Of a DNA stretch of 64,000 bases, positions 37,360-47,310 are shown in pieces. Every line of letters starts with the position of its first letter. The first letter of the stretch is position 1. A model generated the notes under the pieces. The model saw only the letters and a program-made list of their open reading frames with translations. It did not search any database and had not been told where the DNA came from. Made by a program: the position numbers and the translations under genes. Location of the stretch: positions 186,001-250,000 of the forward strand of contig NZ_BDBL01000001.1 in NCBI RefSeq assembly GCF_001612965.1, read 5' to 3'. This DNA comes from Nocardia kruczakiae NBRC 101016. GTDB lineage: Bacteria; Actinomycetota; Actinomycetes; Mycobacteriales; Mycobacteriaceae.

Positions 37360-38646
37360 TCAGCCGTTTCCGACGGCCGAGAGCGGGCGGATCAGGGGAA
37401 TGCCGTCGGATGCGACGGGTACCGGGACACCGGCGAGTTTGTCGATCGCCGCGTAGTAGGCGGATTCGTATCCGGCGCCCAATTGGTCGACGGAGAACTT
37501 CTCCACCACCCGGCGCCGGCAGGCGGCCGGGTCGATCTCGTCGGCCGCGGCGATGGCCGCGGGCAGTTCGGCGGGATCGTCGCAGATGATGCCCGTGACC
37601 CCGTGGTCGACGACTTCTTCGACCGCGCCGCCACGCAGAGCCACCACCGGGGTGCCGCAGGCCATCGCCTCGATCATCACGATGCCGAACGGCTCCTCCC
37701 AGCGGATCGGGAACAGCAGGCAGCGCGCCGAGGCGAGCAGTAGCCGTTTCGCGATCTGATCGGCCTCACCGAAGACGAAATCGGTGTCGCGCAGCAGCGG
37801 CCGCACCGCGTTTTCGAAGTAGGCCTTCTCCGGGGGCTCGTTCATCTTCGCCGCCAGCACCAGCGGGATCCCCGCCTCGTGTGCGGCGTGCAGGGCCAGA
37901 TCGGGACCCTTGTACGGGGCGTAGCGCCCCAAGAACAGGCCGAAGTCCTGTTTGCGGGTCTGGAATGGCCATTCGGCCGGGCGGACCGTGTTGTAGACGC
38001 GGCCGACCCAGTTGAGATTCTCCGCGAGTGAGCGCTGCCGATCGCTGATCGCGACGAACTGCGCGGTATCGGTCAGCGAGCTGTAGTACTCCTGCGCTTC
38101 CCCGTCGACCGGACCGTGCACGGTGACGACGGTCGGAATGCCGAGGGCGGTGTACATCGGAGCGTTCAGCGGCCCCGCGAAGGTGTGGTCATGGACGACA
38201 TCGATCCGTTCGGTCTGCGCCAGTTCGGTGATGATGCGCCGAACCTTGAGCGCGTTGAGCACCTCCGGGAACGGATCGCCGAGGCGATCGGCGAGGATGT
38301 CGTCCCACACCCGGATGAACCGAGCGGTAGTCCCGGAGCGGCCGGCGCCCAGCAGTGTCACCCGGTGCCCGCGTGCTACCAGTGCGTCCGCCAGTTGAGC
38401 CACCACGGCTTCGACGCCGCCGTAACCGGCAGGCGGCACTTCGAAGTACGGCGGTGCGACCATCACGATGTGCAAGGGCGCGCCGGAACCGTGGAGCCGG
38501 TAGATCAAGGATTCCGAGTCCGCCAGTGAAGCGTCCTCCAACGAGGCCGAGTACGCCGAATCCGGGTAGTGCAGGGAGTCGTCGTACTCGACGGGACTGG
38601 AGCCGGACGGACCCGAGGAATCCGAGCCTGACGGGTTACTGCTCAT
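37360..38646 (-). CDS. Family 4 glycosyltransferase
   Basis: A 428-residue GT-B fold enzyme. After a Ser/Pro-rich tail of about 50 residues, the N-terminal Rossmann half begins IVMVAPPYFEVPPAGYGGVE. The donor-binding half has FLGRYAPYKGPDLAL and the GT4 signature WEEPFGIVMIEAMACGTPVVALRGGAVEEVV (ExFGxxxxE). It would transfer a sugar from a nucleotide donor to a small molecule or glycan; the acceptor is unknown. It is a single gene, divergent from the F0 operon across 700 bp. Confidence 0.88.
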   Translation of the reverse strand: MSSNPSGSDSSGPSGSSPVEYDDSLHYPDSAYSASLEDASLADSESLIYRLHGSGAPLHIVMVAPPYFEVPPAGYGGVEAVVAQLADALVARGHRVTLLGAGRSGTTARFIRVWDDILADRLGDPFPEVLNALKVRRIITELAQTERIDVVHDHTFAGPLNAPMYTALGIPTVVTVHGPVDGEAQEYYSSLTDTAQFVAISDRQRSLAENLNWVGRVYNTVRPAEWPFQTRKQDFGLFLGRYAPYKGPDLALHAAHEAGIPLVLAAKMNEPPEKAYFENAVRPLLRDTDFVFGEADQIAKRLLLASARCLLFPIRWEEPFGIVMIEAMACGTPVVALRGGAVEEVVDHGVTGIICDDPAELPAAIAAADEIDPAACRRRVVEKFSVDQLGAGYESAYYAAIDKLAGVPVPVASDGIPLIRPLSAVGNG

Positions 38647-39344
38647 GGTACTGCCTCCTCAACGTGTGAAGCTGCGACCAAGCATGGCGAGAGACCAGAA
38701 ACCACCAGGCGTCTCTCGGGAACTACGGTTTCCCTCATCGGGCGGGCCGGAGCGACCCGGTGGGTGATGTACCCAGCAGACGTCACGGTAACCCCTCGAC
38801 AGTAAATTGTCCGGGAATGCCTGGTAGAACACGAAATTTGTGCGATCCGACCTGGTCGGGCGGGCGGGATTGCCGAGCGGTAGGACATCGCGGCGGACCG
38901 TGTCGCCGCCCCTGCCGGGGTGTCCGGGGTCGTCGGCGGGCCTCGGTCGCACCGCCCTCGGAGGCCCGGGCGCGCATATATATAAGGCATAGATAGATCG
39001 ACGAATCGAAATCTCGACAATTCGGGCAATCTAGACAAATTGCAATTACGACGCGCCGATGATTTTACCGTTTCACGGCAGTGTATTGACCGTTGATTTA
39101 CCATTGCCGCGCCGCTGCGAGCGGCGTCCGAATGTTCCGGAAAACGCCCTCATTTGCAGGTCGTACGGCGTAGAAGACGATAGCCCGTCGATGACTGAGC
39201 CTATTCAGCCGGAGTGTCCGGCGCAAAATTCAAGATCAAGTATATGAAGATCAAAAATGTTGCTACGCAAGAAGGTTGGTCTGTGTAAGCTGACCTCGAT
39301 CACGACCTACTACGAGGTGGGATGGCGGCGATGGTGGTGTCGCA
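38647..39344. promoter_or_regulatory. long AT-richer intergenic region
   Basis: About 700 bp between the divergent GT4 and atpI genes. The left part (38860-38970) is GC-rich. From about 38975 it becomes clearly AT-richer than its surroundings and includes CATATATATAAGG (38975-38987). It must hold promoters for both genes. A 14-codon open frame (39246-39290, MKIKNVATQEGWSV) has no good ribosome binding site and is not called. No tRNA or repeat element was recognised. Confidence 0.45.
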
Positions 39345-39721
39345 GTGAGTATCGACAAACTCCGGCTGCGCCGTGCGAGCTACATGGTAGCCGCATTCGG
39401 TGTGCTGGCTTTGGTGGTGACCGGTCCGCTGGATCGGTTGATGTTGGGTGTTTTCATCTGTATCGGGCTGGGGCTGGGATGGCTGAACGCGCAATTGACA
39501 TTGCGATCGGTCACCGGCATCACCCGCTCGGAATCGCCGAATAAGCAGGCGCTGGCCTTGTCGACGGCCGCGCGGCTGATCATCGTCACCGTGCTGGCGA
39601 TCATCGTGGCGTTCCTGACGCGCCCGAACGGTGTGGGCATCTTCTTCGGACTCGCGTTGTTCCAGGTGATCCTCGTCTTGCATACCGTCGTGCCCGAGTG
39701 GAGAGGGCTCCGTCAGCAGTC

Positions 39722-39725
<4 letters not shown>
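39345..39725 (+). CDS. atpI: ATP synthase protein I (AtpI-like)
   Basis: A 126-residue protein with four predicted membrane helices ([56 protein letters not shown]). It matches the small membrane protein that precedes atpB in mycobacterial ATP synthase operons, where AtpI assists assembly of the c ring. GTG 39345 is the start. Its stop overlaps the atpB ATG by 4 bp (ATGA). Confidence 0.85.
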
Positions 39726-40791
<1,066 letters not shown>

Positions 40792-40799
40792 TCGGCGAG

Positions 40800-41300
40800 A
40801 TGTCCGCGCGAACCGATGTGGTGGCCGAGGGGAACTTCCTCATCCCCAACGGCACCTTCTTCGTCGAGCTGATCATTTTTCTGATCGTGCTCGGAGTCAT
40901 CTGGTTCTTCGTCGTTCCGCCGATCCGCAAGGTGCTGACCGAACGCGAGGAGCGGGTGGAGGCGACCGCCGCCAACGCCAAAGAGGCGAAACAGGTCTTC
41001 GCCGACGCCCAGGCGAAATATGAGACGGCGCTGGAACAGGCCCGTACCGAGGCGGCCGACATCCGCAACGAGGCACGGGCCCAGGGCCGGGCGATCATGG
41101 ACGACCTGCGGACGCAGGCACAGCAGGAGGTCGACGGCATCGTCGCCGAATCCGCTGCCCATCTGCGCGCCGAGGCCGACCGCGTCAAGTCCGAGCTGCG
41201 ACTCGAGGTCGAGCCGCTGGCCCAATCGCTCGCCGATCAGGTGATCGGTGACAGTCGCCACGCCGGCACCGCCGGTCGTAGGAGGGGCAGGGATTCGTAA
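40800..41300 (+). CDS. atpF: ATP synthase F0 subunit b
   Basis: A 166-residue stalk subunit: N-terminal segment NFLIPNGTFF, one membrane helix (ELIIFLIVLGVIWFFVVPPI), then a long charged coiled coil rich in Ala, Glu and Arg. This matches mycobacterial AtpF. It starts 8 bp after atpE. The final base of its stop codon is the first base of the next ATG (TAATG), so the genes are coupled. Confidence 0.92.
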   Translation: MSARTDVVAEGNFLIPNGTFFVELIIFLIVLGVIWFFVVPPIRKVLTEREERVEATAANAKEAKQVFADAQAKYETALEQARTEAADIRNEARAQGRAIMDDLRTQAQQEVDGIVAESAAHLRAEADRVKSELRLEVEPLAQSLADQVIGDSRHAGTAGRRRGRDS

Positions 41301-41875
41301 TGATTCACACCAGCGGCGGTGTGCTTGCCGCAGGCGGATACCAGATCACCTTCGACTGGCCGGTCTTCTTCAGTCAGCTGTTCGGCTTCGCCGTCATCAT
41401 CTACATCATCTGGAAATGGGTCGTCCCGCCGGTGAAGAGGTTGATGGCCAAGAGTCAGGACGCGATCGCCAAGCAGCTCACCGAAAGCGATCACGCCGCA
41501 CAGCAGTTGGAGGAGGCCAAGCGCTCCTACGCGAACGCCCTCACCGAAGCGCACACCGAGCTCGAGCAGATTCGCGCCGACGCGCGCGCCGACGCCGAGT
41601 ACATCGTGGCGCAGATGCGAGAAGCGGCCGCGGCGGAGGTCGAACGGGTGCGACGGCAGGGCCGCGATCAGGTCGCCCAGCTGCGTCGCCAGATGGTGCG
41701 CGATCTGGAAACGGATCTGGCGGCCGCGATGCTGGCGATCACCGAGGAAAAGGTGCGCGACCAGGTGGCAACCCCCGAGGCGAAGTCGGACAGTATCGAA
41801 CGGTTCCTCGAGGACCTGGAGATCCTGGCGAACTCGTCGTCGGTCAAACGGCAGGCCCAACCGGGCTGGAACTGA
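41300..41875 (+). CDS. b-like subunit, delta domain missing
   Basis: A 191-residue protein with one membrane helix (FSQLFGFAVIIYIIWKWVVPPV) and a coiled coil. It aligns with the N-terminal b-like part of the mycobacterial b-delta fusion (AtpH/AtpFH), including the late block SIERFLEDLE. It stops where the delta domain would begin. The delta half and the alpha, gamma, beta and epsilon genes do not follow; a strong terminator comes 11 bp after the stop. It may be a genuine b' subunit or a truncated b-delta gene. The clean stop and terminator favour a settled arrangement. Confidence 0.82.
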   Translation: MIHTSGGVLAAGGYQITFDWPVFFSQLFGFAVIIYIIWKWVVPPVKRLMAKSQDAIAKQLTESDHAAQQLEEAKRSYANALTEAHTELEQIRADARADAEYIVAQMREAAAAEVERVRRQGRDQVAQLRRQMVRDLETDLAAAMLAITEEKVRDQVATPEAKSDSIERFLEDLEILANSSSVKRQAQPGWN

Positions 41876-41885
41876 ACATCCTGTG

Positions 41886-41921
41886 CGGGTAGCCGGTGGA
41901 CCACGGTCCACCGGCTACCCG
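41886..41921. terminator. strong hairpin terminator ending the F0 operon
   Basis: A perfect 17-bp inverted repeat: 41886-41902 and its complement at 41905-41921, centred on AC, followed by TTTC on the plus strand. It lies between the b-like gene and the convergent sirtuin gene, and probably stops transcription from the F0 operon. Confidence 0.8.
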
Positions 41922-41923
41922 TT

Positions 41924-42790
41924 TCATACGGAGACGCCGTCGGCCGGGATCAGCGCGTCGGCGAGGGCCGTGAGGGTGGGCGAGCAGCCGGAATCGATAC
42001 GGACGGTGGCCGATTCGTCACCTCGCGTGGCGCCGCGGTTCACGATCACGACCGGCTTACCGGATTTCACGGCGCGGCGGACGAATCGCAGCCCCGACAT
42101 GACCGTCAGCGAGGAACCCGCGACCACCATCGCATCGGCCGCGTCGACCATCGAGAACGCCTCGGCCACACGATCTTTCGGGACGTTCTCGCCGAAGTAG
42201 ACGATATCGGGCTTCAACATCCCGCCACAGTCGTCACAGTCGACCATGCGGAAACTGTCGGTCTCGCGGACCACGGCATCGGCGTCCGGCGCCACCTCGA
42301 TACCCGTCGCCGTCGCCAGTTCGGCGAAGCCGGGATTGGCCGCCTCCAGCCGGTCGGCGAGCGTCATGCGCGAGATCAGGCCGTGGCACGACAGACAGCG
42401 CACCCGCGCATAGGTGCCGTGCAGATCGATGACGGCGCGGTGCCCGGCCTTGGTGTGCAGCAGGTCCACGTTCTGCGTGATCAGCCCGCCGACGACGCCG
42501 GCACGTTCGAGCCGGGCCAGCGCGCGGTGGCCGAGATTGGGCCGCGCGGCGTCCATCCGCCGCCAGCCGACGTGATTGCGCGCCCAGTAGCGCTGCCGGA
42601 ACACCGGATCACCGACGAACTGCTGATAGGTCATCGGATTGCGGGGCGGCGAATCCGGCCCGCGATAGTCGGGGATACCGCTGTCGGTGGACATGCCGGC
42701 CCCGGTCAGGACCACGATTCGCCGGCCCGCCAGCACCTCCACCGCACGATCGAGGCCGGTTGTCGTCGGCAGGGTCGCGAGCTCGGGCAT
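41924..42790 (-). CDS. Sir2-family NAD-dependent protein deacylase
   Basis: A 288-residue sirtuin. The NAD-binding block VVLTGAGMSTDSGIPDYRG, the TQNVD motif, the catalytic His in DLHGTYARVRC, and two zinc knuckles (CLSC and CDDC) are all present. The enzyme removes acyl groups from lysines using NAD+. The DxxGIPDYR form and length resemble class II/SIRT4-like bacterial sirtuins. It is a single gene with no evident operon partner. Confidence 0.92.
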   Translation of the reverse strand: MPELATLPTTTGLDRAVEVLAGRRIVVLTGAGMSTDSGIPDYRGPDSPPRNPMTYQQFVGDPVFRQRYWARNHVGWRRMDAARPNLGHRALARLERAGVVGGLITQNVDLLHTKAGHRAVIDLHGTYARVRCLSCHGLISRMTLADRLEAANPGFAELATATGIEVAPDADAVVRETDSFRMVDCDDCGGMLKPDIVYFGENVPKDRVAEAFSMVDAADAMVVAGSSLTVMSGLRFVRRAVKSGKPVVIVNRGATRGDESATVRIDSGCSPTLTALADALIPADGVSV

Positions 42791-42967
42791 GAATCCAGGT
42801 TACGAGCCCGGACGCGATGTTCTCCCAAGGCTTGTTCGATGACCACCATGATCGTGCCGATCAGCGCCGCACCACCGCCGTCACCGAGGCCGGAGCTGTC
42901 GGATAGGTAGTCGCCGAGCGCGGGTCGCGGCGAGCCGGGGCTCGTCCTCGACCATCAGCACACGCAT
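42791..42967 (-). pseudogene. response regulator remnant
   Basis: Reading from ATG 42967 on the minus strand, the first 13 codons (MRVLMVEDEPRLA) match the start of OmpR-type response regulators, including the acidic pair EDE. The frame then diverges and hits a stop after 28 codons. Nothing recognisable of the receiver or DNA-binding domain remains before the sirtuin gene. It is probably the 5' relic of a deleted two-component system gene. Confidence 0.45.
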
Positions 42968-43000
42968 CACCTCAGACGCGTATCGGGGGCCGCGCGGGCA

Positions 43001-43615
43001 CTACAACCAGATGCCCGATTCGACGACCCACACGCCGCCGTTGTTCTTGCGGGCGGGCTGGGACAGTTGCAGGGAGACGCGCTGTCCGTTCGGCCCGGTC
43101 GCGACGGCGAGGTAGGCGCCGTCGTGGGTGATCGTCGGCCGCGACCAGCCGAAGCGCCCGGAGAGGAAGGCGCGTGCGACGGCGTCCTCGTCCAACCGCC
43201 ACGCCTGGTGACCGGCGTCGGCCGACTGCTGCAACTGTTCGGCCGCCTCGCCACTGATGCCTTCGCCGGGGAAGGTGGTGCCGGCGGGTGGACGGTCGCC
43301 GGCGGCCGGGCTGGACGCAGAGACGACGGGAAGGTCGGACGTCGGCGCGGAGGGTACTTCGGCGGGTCCGGACGGCGTCCGCTCGAAACCGCCGGAGGCG
43401 TTGTCGGTTTCGCCGGAGGTGTTCACGGCGGGCGCTTGCGTCATCGACCGATATGCGGCGGTGTTCGGTCCTTCCGAGGCCGGTGAGTCGGTCGAGCAGG
43501 CGACGAGGGTGGCGGCGACTGCGACGCCGGTCGCGACGGTGACGACGCGGAGTATGTCCGTGGCCCGGATCTGCCGGTGGCCGGAAAAATGAGGGAGTCG
43601 GGTGGGGGAGCGCAT
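43001..43615 (-). CDS. Secreted lipoprotein of unknown function
   Basis: A 204-residue protein with a basic N-terminus, a hydrophobic segment and the lipobox LVAC (Cys near residue 40), so it should be exported and lipid-anchored. A Ser/Pro/Thr-rich linker (about 45-115) leads to a C-terminal domain with WRLDEDAVARAFL and GGVWVVESGIWL. I do not recognise the domain. It stands alone between the regulator remnant and an IclR gene. Confidence 0.75.
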   Translation of the reverse strand: MRSPTRLPHFSGHRQIRATDILRVVTVATGVAVAATLVACSTDSPASEGPNTAAYRSMTQAPAVNTSGETDNASGGFERTPSGPAEVPSAPTSDLPVVSASSPAAGDRPPAGTTFPGEGISGEAAEQLQQSADAGHQAWRLDEDAVARAFLSGRFGWSRPTITHDGAYLAVATGPNGQRVSLQLSQPARKNNGGVWVVESGIWL

Positions 43616-43718
43616 GGGCGGTCTCCTGATGCGATCGGTGCCGTCATCGTGTGATCCGCGCCAGGTCGGCGGGCGTTAGCGGCGGCGAGGCGTGTCGGCG
43701 CAAATCGAGACCACTCCG

Positions 43719-44483
43719 TCACCGTGACGGTCGCGGTCGATGGTGATCGCTCACCTGCCGCGACCGCGGCGTCAGCCCGCCGCGGATCTCGGCGGCCGCC
43801 GCCCGCACCCGCGGTGCGATCCGCCGCAGCGCCGCCGGACGATCACAGACGACACCCACCGCCGCCGACGCGTCGACGGCCACGGCCACCGCGGCCAGCC
43901 CGGAGCCGAATTCGTCGTCGTCGTAATCGGTTGCGCGACAGCCTATTCGATGCAGACGCCGATGCAGGGCCGCGAGATCGAATCCGGGTTCGACATCGGT
44001 CACCCGTGCTTCGACATCCTCGGGTGGCAGCTGCGCCAGCGCGACCCGGCCTAGGGTGCTGCGGTGGGCCGCCACCCGGGTACCGACCCGGGTGGGCACC
44101 GCCGTCGCCGCGCGGCCGCCGAGTTTGTCCAGGTAGAGCACCTCCCCGCCGTCCAGTGCCCCGAGATGGACGACCGCGGCCGTGGCCAGCAGCAATTCGT
44201 GCAGTATCGGCGCCGCGCAGGCACGTAACCGGGACAGTCGCGCGGTGTCGGCGTTCCAGGTGCGGACGCGCCGGCCCAGCGCGTAACCGTCCGTGCCGTG
44301 GGTGAGCCACTCCAGTGCGATGAGCTGCCGCACGATCCGATGCACGGTGGCGCGCGGCAGCCGGGTGCGGACGGCGATCTGGCCGAGTGTCAGATGCCGA
44401 TCGGGCGCCTGGAACAGGTCCATCACCAGGGTGGCGCGCTCGAGCATGGTCAGAGGCAGCTGAGCTGCGGCTACCTCGGACAT
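43719..44483 (-). CDS. IclR-family transcriptional regulator
   Basis: A 254-residue regulator. The N-terminal winged helix-turn-helix reads HLTLGQIAVRTRLPRATVHRIVRQLIALEWL. The C-terminal effector domain contains VVHLGALDGGEVLYLDKLGG and GLAAVAVAVDASAAVGV. IclR proteins usually control a nearby catabolic or efflux operon, but no obvious target is adjacent here, and the downstream lipoprotein gene is not typical. Confidence 0.88.
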   Translation of the reverse strand: MSEVAAAQLPLTMLERATLVMDLFQAPDRHLTLGQIAVRTRLPRATVHRIVRQLIALEWLTHGTDGYALGRRVRTWNADTARLSRLRACAAPILHELLLATAAVVHLGALDGGEVLYLDKLGGRAATAVPTRVGTRVAAHRSTLGRVALAQLPPEDVEARVTDVEPGFDLAALHRRLHRIGCRATDYDDDEFGSGLAAVAVAVDASAAVGVVCDRPAALRRIAPRVRAAAAEIRGGLTPRSRQVSDHHRPRPSR

Positions 44484-44546
44484 GTACCGATGGTAGGAGT
44501 CGCCCGCGGTGCGCGACGGCCAAGTTACCCATTCGGTACGCCGGGC

Positions 44547-45272
44547 TCACCCGCCCGATCCGGACGCCGATCCGGCGCCGAGGCCGTTCGCGGATCCGCT
44601 GGGCAGTTGCAGCTGTGCGTCCGGTGCGCCGGTGCCGTTCGGGTCGAGCATTCCGCCTTGCCCGGCGTAGGTGCTCTGTCCCGGTGGCGCCTGCAGCACG
44701 GTGAGGTAGTTCCACAATCCCGCCGCGAGCGCACCGCCGCCGACCAGCACCGTCCCCGCGACACCGCCCGCACCGGCGAATGCCAGGACGGCCGCCGGAA
44801 TCGTCGCCAGGCAGCCGGGCCCCACCACCAGGCAGGTACTCGCGCCGACCGCGGCGCCGACGAGGGCGCCCAGCACGGTGCCGACGACCGTCCCGATCAC
44901 CGGCCCGCGCGACATGATGGTCGCGAAATCGTTGAGCGCCAACTGATTCTCCATCGCGGACGCCGCGGGGTGCCTGGCGATATCCGGTGTCATCGTGAGG
45001 GTTCGGCCGCCGTCGCCGATGCGGGTGTCGATGCGGTGGGCGATGCCGTCCACGGTGAAGCTCGCGGGCAGTGTCGCGACCGGAGTGCCGTCCACGGTCA
45101 CGCGGACGGCACCCGCGCTGAATGCGCCGGTGGCGAAACCGCTGAGAACGACTGCGCCCGAGATGGTTTCGATACTCGGTGCGGGAGGCTCGGCGGTCGC
45201 GGTGGCGGCGGTGAGGAACGCGGTCACGGCCGCGGTGGCCGCGGTGAGCGCGGCGATCGTACGGTGGGACAT
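44547..45272 (-). CDS. Secreted glycine-rich protein, paralogue 1
   Basis: A 241-residue exported protein with a signal peptide (cleavage near AATATAEPP). A beta-rich region with TPVATLPASFTVDGIAHRI precedes ENQLALNDF. Next comes a long hydrophobic Gly/Ala segment of glycine-zipper type (GPVIGTVVGTVLGALVGAAVG) and a loose C-terminal tail. It is paralogous to the next upstream gene and to a gene at 55.4 kb. The zipper could insert in a membrane or oligomerise. Function unknown. Confidence 0.75.
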   Translation of the reverse strand: MSHRTIAALTAATAAVTAFLTAATATAEPPAPSIETISGAVVLSGFATGAFSAGAVRVTVDGTPVATLPASFTVDGIAHRIDTRIGDGGRTLTMTPDIARHPAASAMENQLALNDFATIMSRGPVIGTVVGTVLGALVGAAVGASTCLVVGPGCLATIPAAVLAFAGAGGVAGTVLVGGGALAAGLWNYLTVLQAPPGQSTYAGQGGMLDPNGTGAPDAQLQLPSGSANGLGAGSASGSGG

Positions 45273-45287
45273 CTTCGCCTCCCGCGC

Positions 45288-45989
45288 TCAGCGACCTGTG
45301 TCCGGCACACCCGGCCGGCCACGCAGATCGGGGGCGTATTCGCTGGTTCCCGGGGGTGCCAGCAGCGTCGTGACATAGCGGTAGAGTCCGACGGCGGTGG
45401 TGGGACCGCCGCCCAGGACCAGGCCCGCGACACCGCCCGCGGCCCCCGCGAGGCTGACGATCGGCAGCACCGCGACCACACAGGCGACGCTCAGGACCGC
45501 GCACGAGGCGCCCGCGAGCGCGATTCCGAGCCCGACGCCGAGGACCGCGCCGACCGCCGTGCCGATCAGCGCGCCGACGGACGTGCCGATACTGACCGCA
45601 TTGACCAGGTCGTTCATCGCGAGCTGGTTCTCCAACGGGGAGGCGACCGGGGTCAGGGCATCGCGGCGCAGGCCCGCGGTATCCGGTGTCAGCGTGAGAG
45701 TCGTCGCATCCCCGCCGATCTGCCCGCGGATCGGCATGTGCTGGTCGCCGATCGCGTAGGCCAGCGGCAGGGCATCGAGCGCGCGTCCCGCCTCGTCCCG
45801 GATGGTGACCGCGGTGCCCGAGGGGTCTACGACGAAGGTGCCGTGCGTCAATTCGACTGTCACCGAACCGCTGTCGGTTGCTTCGGCGTGGTAGGTGACG
45901 ACCGCCGGGGCCGGATCGGCTGCTGCCGTCCCCGCCGCGGCCAGTGTTGCGGCGCAGACTGCCGCGATCGTCGAGATCCGAATCTTCAT
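45288..45989 (-). CDS. Secreted glycine-rich protein, paralogue 2
   Basis: A 233-residue protein with a signal peptide (ending near GTAAADP), then the same plan as its neighbour: DALPLAYAIGDQHMPI, TLTLTPDTAG, SPLENQLAMNDLV, a glycine-zipper hydrophobic stretch, and a Pro-rich end with TTLLAPPGTSEYAP. Only 15 bp separate it from paralogue 1, so they are a tandem duplicate and likely one transcript. A 52-bp palindrome lies just upstream. Confidence 0.77.
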   Translation of the reverse strand: MKIRISTIAAVCAATLAAAGTAAADPAPAVVTYHAEATDSGSVTVELTHGTFVVDPSGTAVTIRDEAGRALDALPLAYAIGDQHMPIRGQIGGDATTLTLTPDTAGLRRDALTPVASPLENQLAMNDLVNAVSIGTSVGALIGTAVGAVLGVGLGIALAGASCAVLSVACVVAVLPIVSLAGAAGGVAGLVLGGGPTTAVGLYRYVTTLLAPPGTSEYAPDLRGRPGVPDTGR

Positions 45990-46027
45990 GGGGCGCCCCC
46001 TCGTCTCGATCCGGGCGCTCGTGAAGC

Positions 46028-46079
46028 CCGGCTCCCCGCACGTCGCGTGCGATATCGCACGCGACTTGCGGGGAGCCGG
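46028..46079. repeat. 52-bp near-perfect palindrome
   Basis: Two arms of 26 bases meet at the centre GATATC with a single internal mismatch (C at 46041 against T at 46066). It lies upstream of secreted paralogue 2 and downstream of the DoxX gene. It could be a terminator for DoxX or a large operator. No clear T-run follows on the minus strand. Confidence 0.7.
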
Positions 46080-46201
46080 ACCGTAGCGCGGCGGATTCGG
46101 AAGCGTCCGAAGGCGTCTCGCTCAGCGAGACAGATGTTCCTTCGTGGCCGGGAGTCCGGTCGGGAAGGTGGTGATCGCCGCCGACTTCCAGACCCCGCTG
46201 C

Positions 46202-46549
46202 TCAGCGGACCAATTGCAATGCCAGCGTCGCCGCGGCCGGAATCAGATACAGAGCCGGGAAGATCGTGGTCCCGTAGGAATGGGCGCGCACGGTGGTCGC
46301 CATCGCGCCGAGGAAATACAGAATCAAGCCTACGGCCGCCGCCACCCCGATCGCCGGGACGAAGAAACCCGCCACGAGCCCCAGCGCCCCGGCGGATTTG
46401 GCGAGGGCGAGCCAGTTCCACCAGCTTCGCGGCACCCCGTACTGGTTCAGCGGTTCCACGACGAATTCGCTCTTGTTGAACAGTGAATAGCCGGAGAATC
46501 CGATCCACAGTGCCGTTGCCGTGCCGACGATGTAATACGCGATGTTCAT
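46202..46549 (-). CDS. DoxX-family membrane protein
   Basis: A 115-residue protein with four hydrophobic helices. The family pattern is seen in FVVEPLNQYGVPRSWWNWLALAKSAGALGLVAGFF. DoxX-like proteins are small integral membrane proteins with proposed redox roles; the function here is unknown. ATG 46549 (MNIAYYIVG) is preferred to the longer frame because the membrane helix starts at once. Confidence 0.82.
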   Translation of the reverse strand: MNIAYYIVGTATALWIGFSGYSLFNKSEFVVEPLNQYGVPRSWWNWLALAKSAGALGLVAGFFVPAIGVAAAVGLILYFLGAMATTVRAHSYGTTIFPALYLIPAAATLALQLVR

Positions 46550-46603
46550 GCCGGTATGACGACGCCGTGGCCAAGAGTGTGACATGCCGGCGCGAATGCC
46601 CGG

Positions 46604-47023
46604 TCAGCGTCGCTGGAGGGTAATTCCCGCGATCGGATACGGGGCGTCGATCGAGGTTCCGGCGGCGTTCAGGGTGCCTTCCCAATACCCCTGTCGCGCA
46701 TCGATATCCCGCAGATCCAATCCGACCGGCACGCCCTCGAACGTCACATAGGTCTCATCGGGGCCCGCCGCGTTCTGCCGGCCGGTCTTCGAGGAGTTCC
46801 CGCACACCAGGGTCACGGCCGTGCTGTCGACGAATACCTGCAGGTCGCAGTTGTGCACGGGCGAGCCGATCGTATTGTCGGGGTGTTGCGTGATGTGGTA
46901 GATCCCGGCCGGAATGATCCCGTTGGCGGGGTCTTCCGGGTTGTCGGCGGAGGCGGTGGCCGGCACCGCGGAAAGGGTGGCGGCGGCCAGTGCGGCTCCG
47001 GCCGCGGCGCGTCGAACGTTCAT
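46604..47023 (-). CDS. Small secreted protein
   Basis: A 139-residue exported protein with a signal peptide (MNVRRAAAGAALAAATLSA, cleavage after SADN or nearby). The mature part has two cysteines (VHNCDLQVFVD and LVCGNSS), which could form a disulfide, and segments such as GIIPAGIYHITQHPDN and GYWEGTLNAAG. This looks like a small secreted beta protein of Nocardia type. No function can be given. Confidence 0.68.
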   Translation of the reverse strand: MNVRRAAAGAALAAATLSAVPATASADNPEDPANGIIPAGIYHITQHPDNTIGSPVHNCDLQVFVDSTAVTLVCGNSSKTGRQNAAGPDETYVTFEGVPVGLDLRDIDARQGYWEGTLNAAGTSIDAPYPIAGITLQRR

Positions 47024-47310
47024 GGTCCGGCTCCCATCGGTCGATCCATCGAAATCGGCCGGATGTCGAGAGTCGCCTCGGCATCCGGGTCGCTCTGAGG
47101 GGAGGATTCCCCGCTCCTGCGAACGAAACCAGCGATGCGGTGGCCCCGCGTCCGGCTGGGTGATCGGGCGGCGCATCGGTTAGGCAATGTCCCGAAATAT
47201 CAAGTTTCAAGTCCCGTGCAGATAAGCATTTGAGCCATTCTGTGCCTACCGTTGAGTGCATCACCCGGTGCGAGGCCGATGCTCCGGCCCGCAGAAAGAG
47301 GAGATGTCCA

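Noticed and set aside
37346..37361. Second small hairpin (GATTCGC and GCGAATC)
   Set aside because: It runs into the stop codon of the GT4 gene and is shorter than the adjacent 13-bp hairpin, so it is not called separately.
39246..39290. A 14-codon open frame before atpI that might be a leader peptide
   Set aside because: There is no convincing ribosome binding site and no attenuator-like hairpin follows.
43843..46041. A long minus-strand frame with many Arg and Gly residues
   Set aside because: It crosses three genes read in other frames (IclR and two secreted proteins), each with a proper start and signal peptide or HTH.
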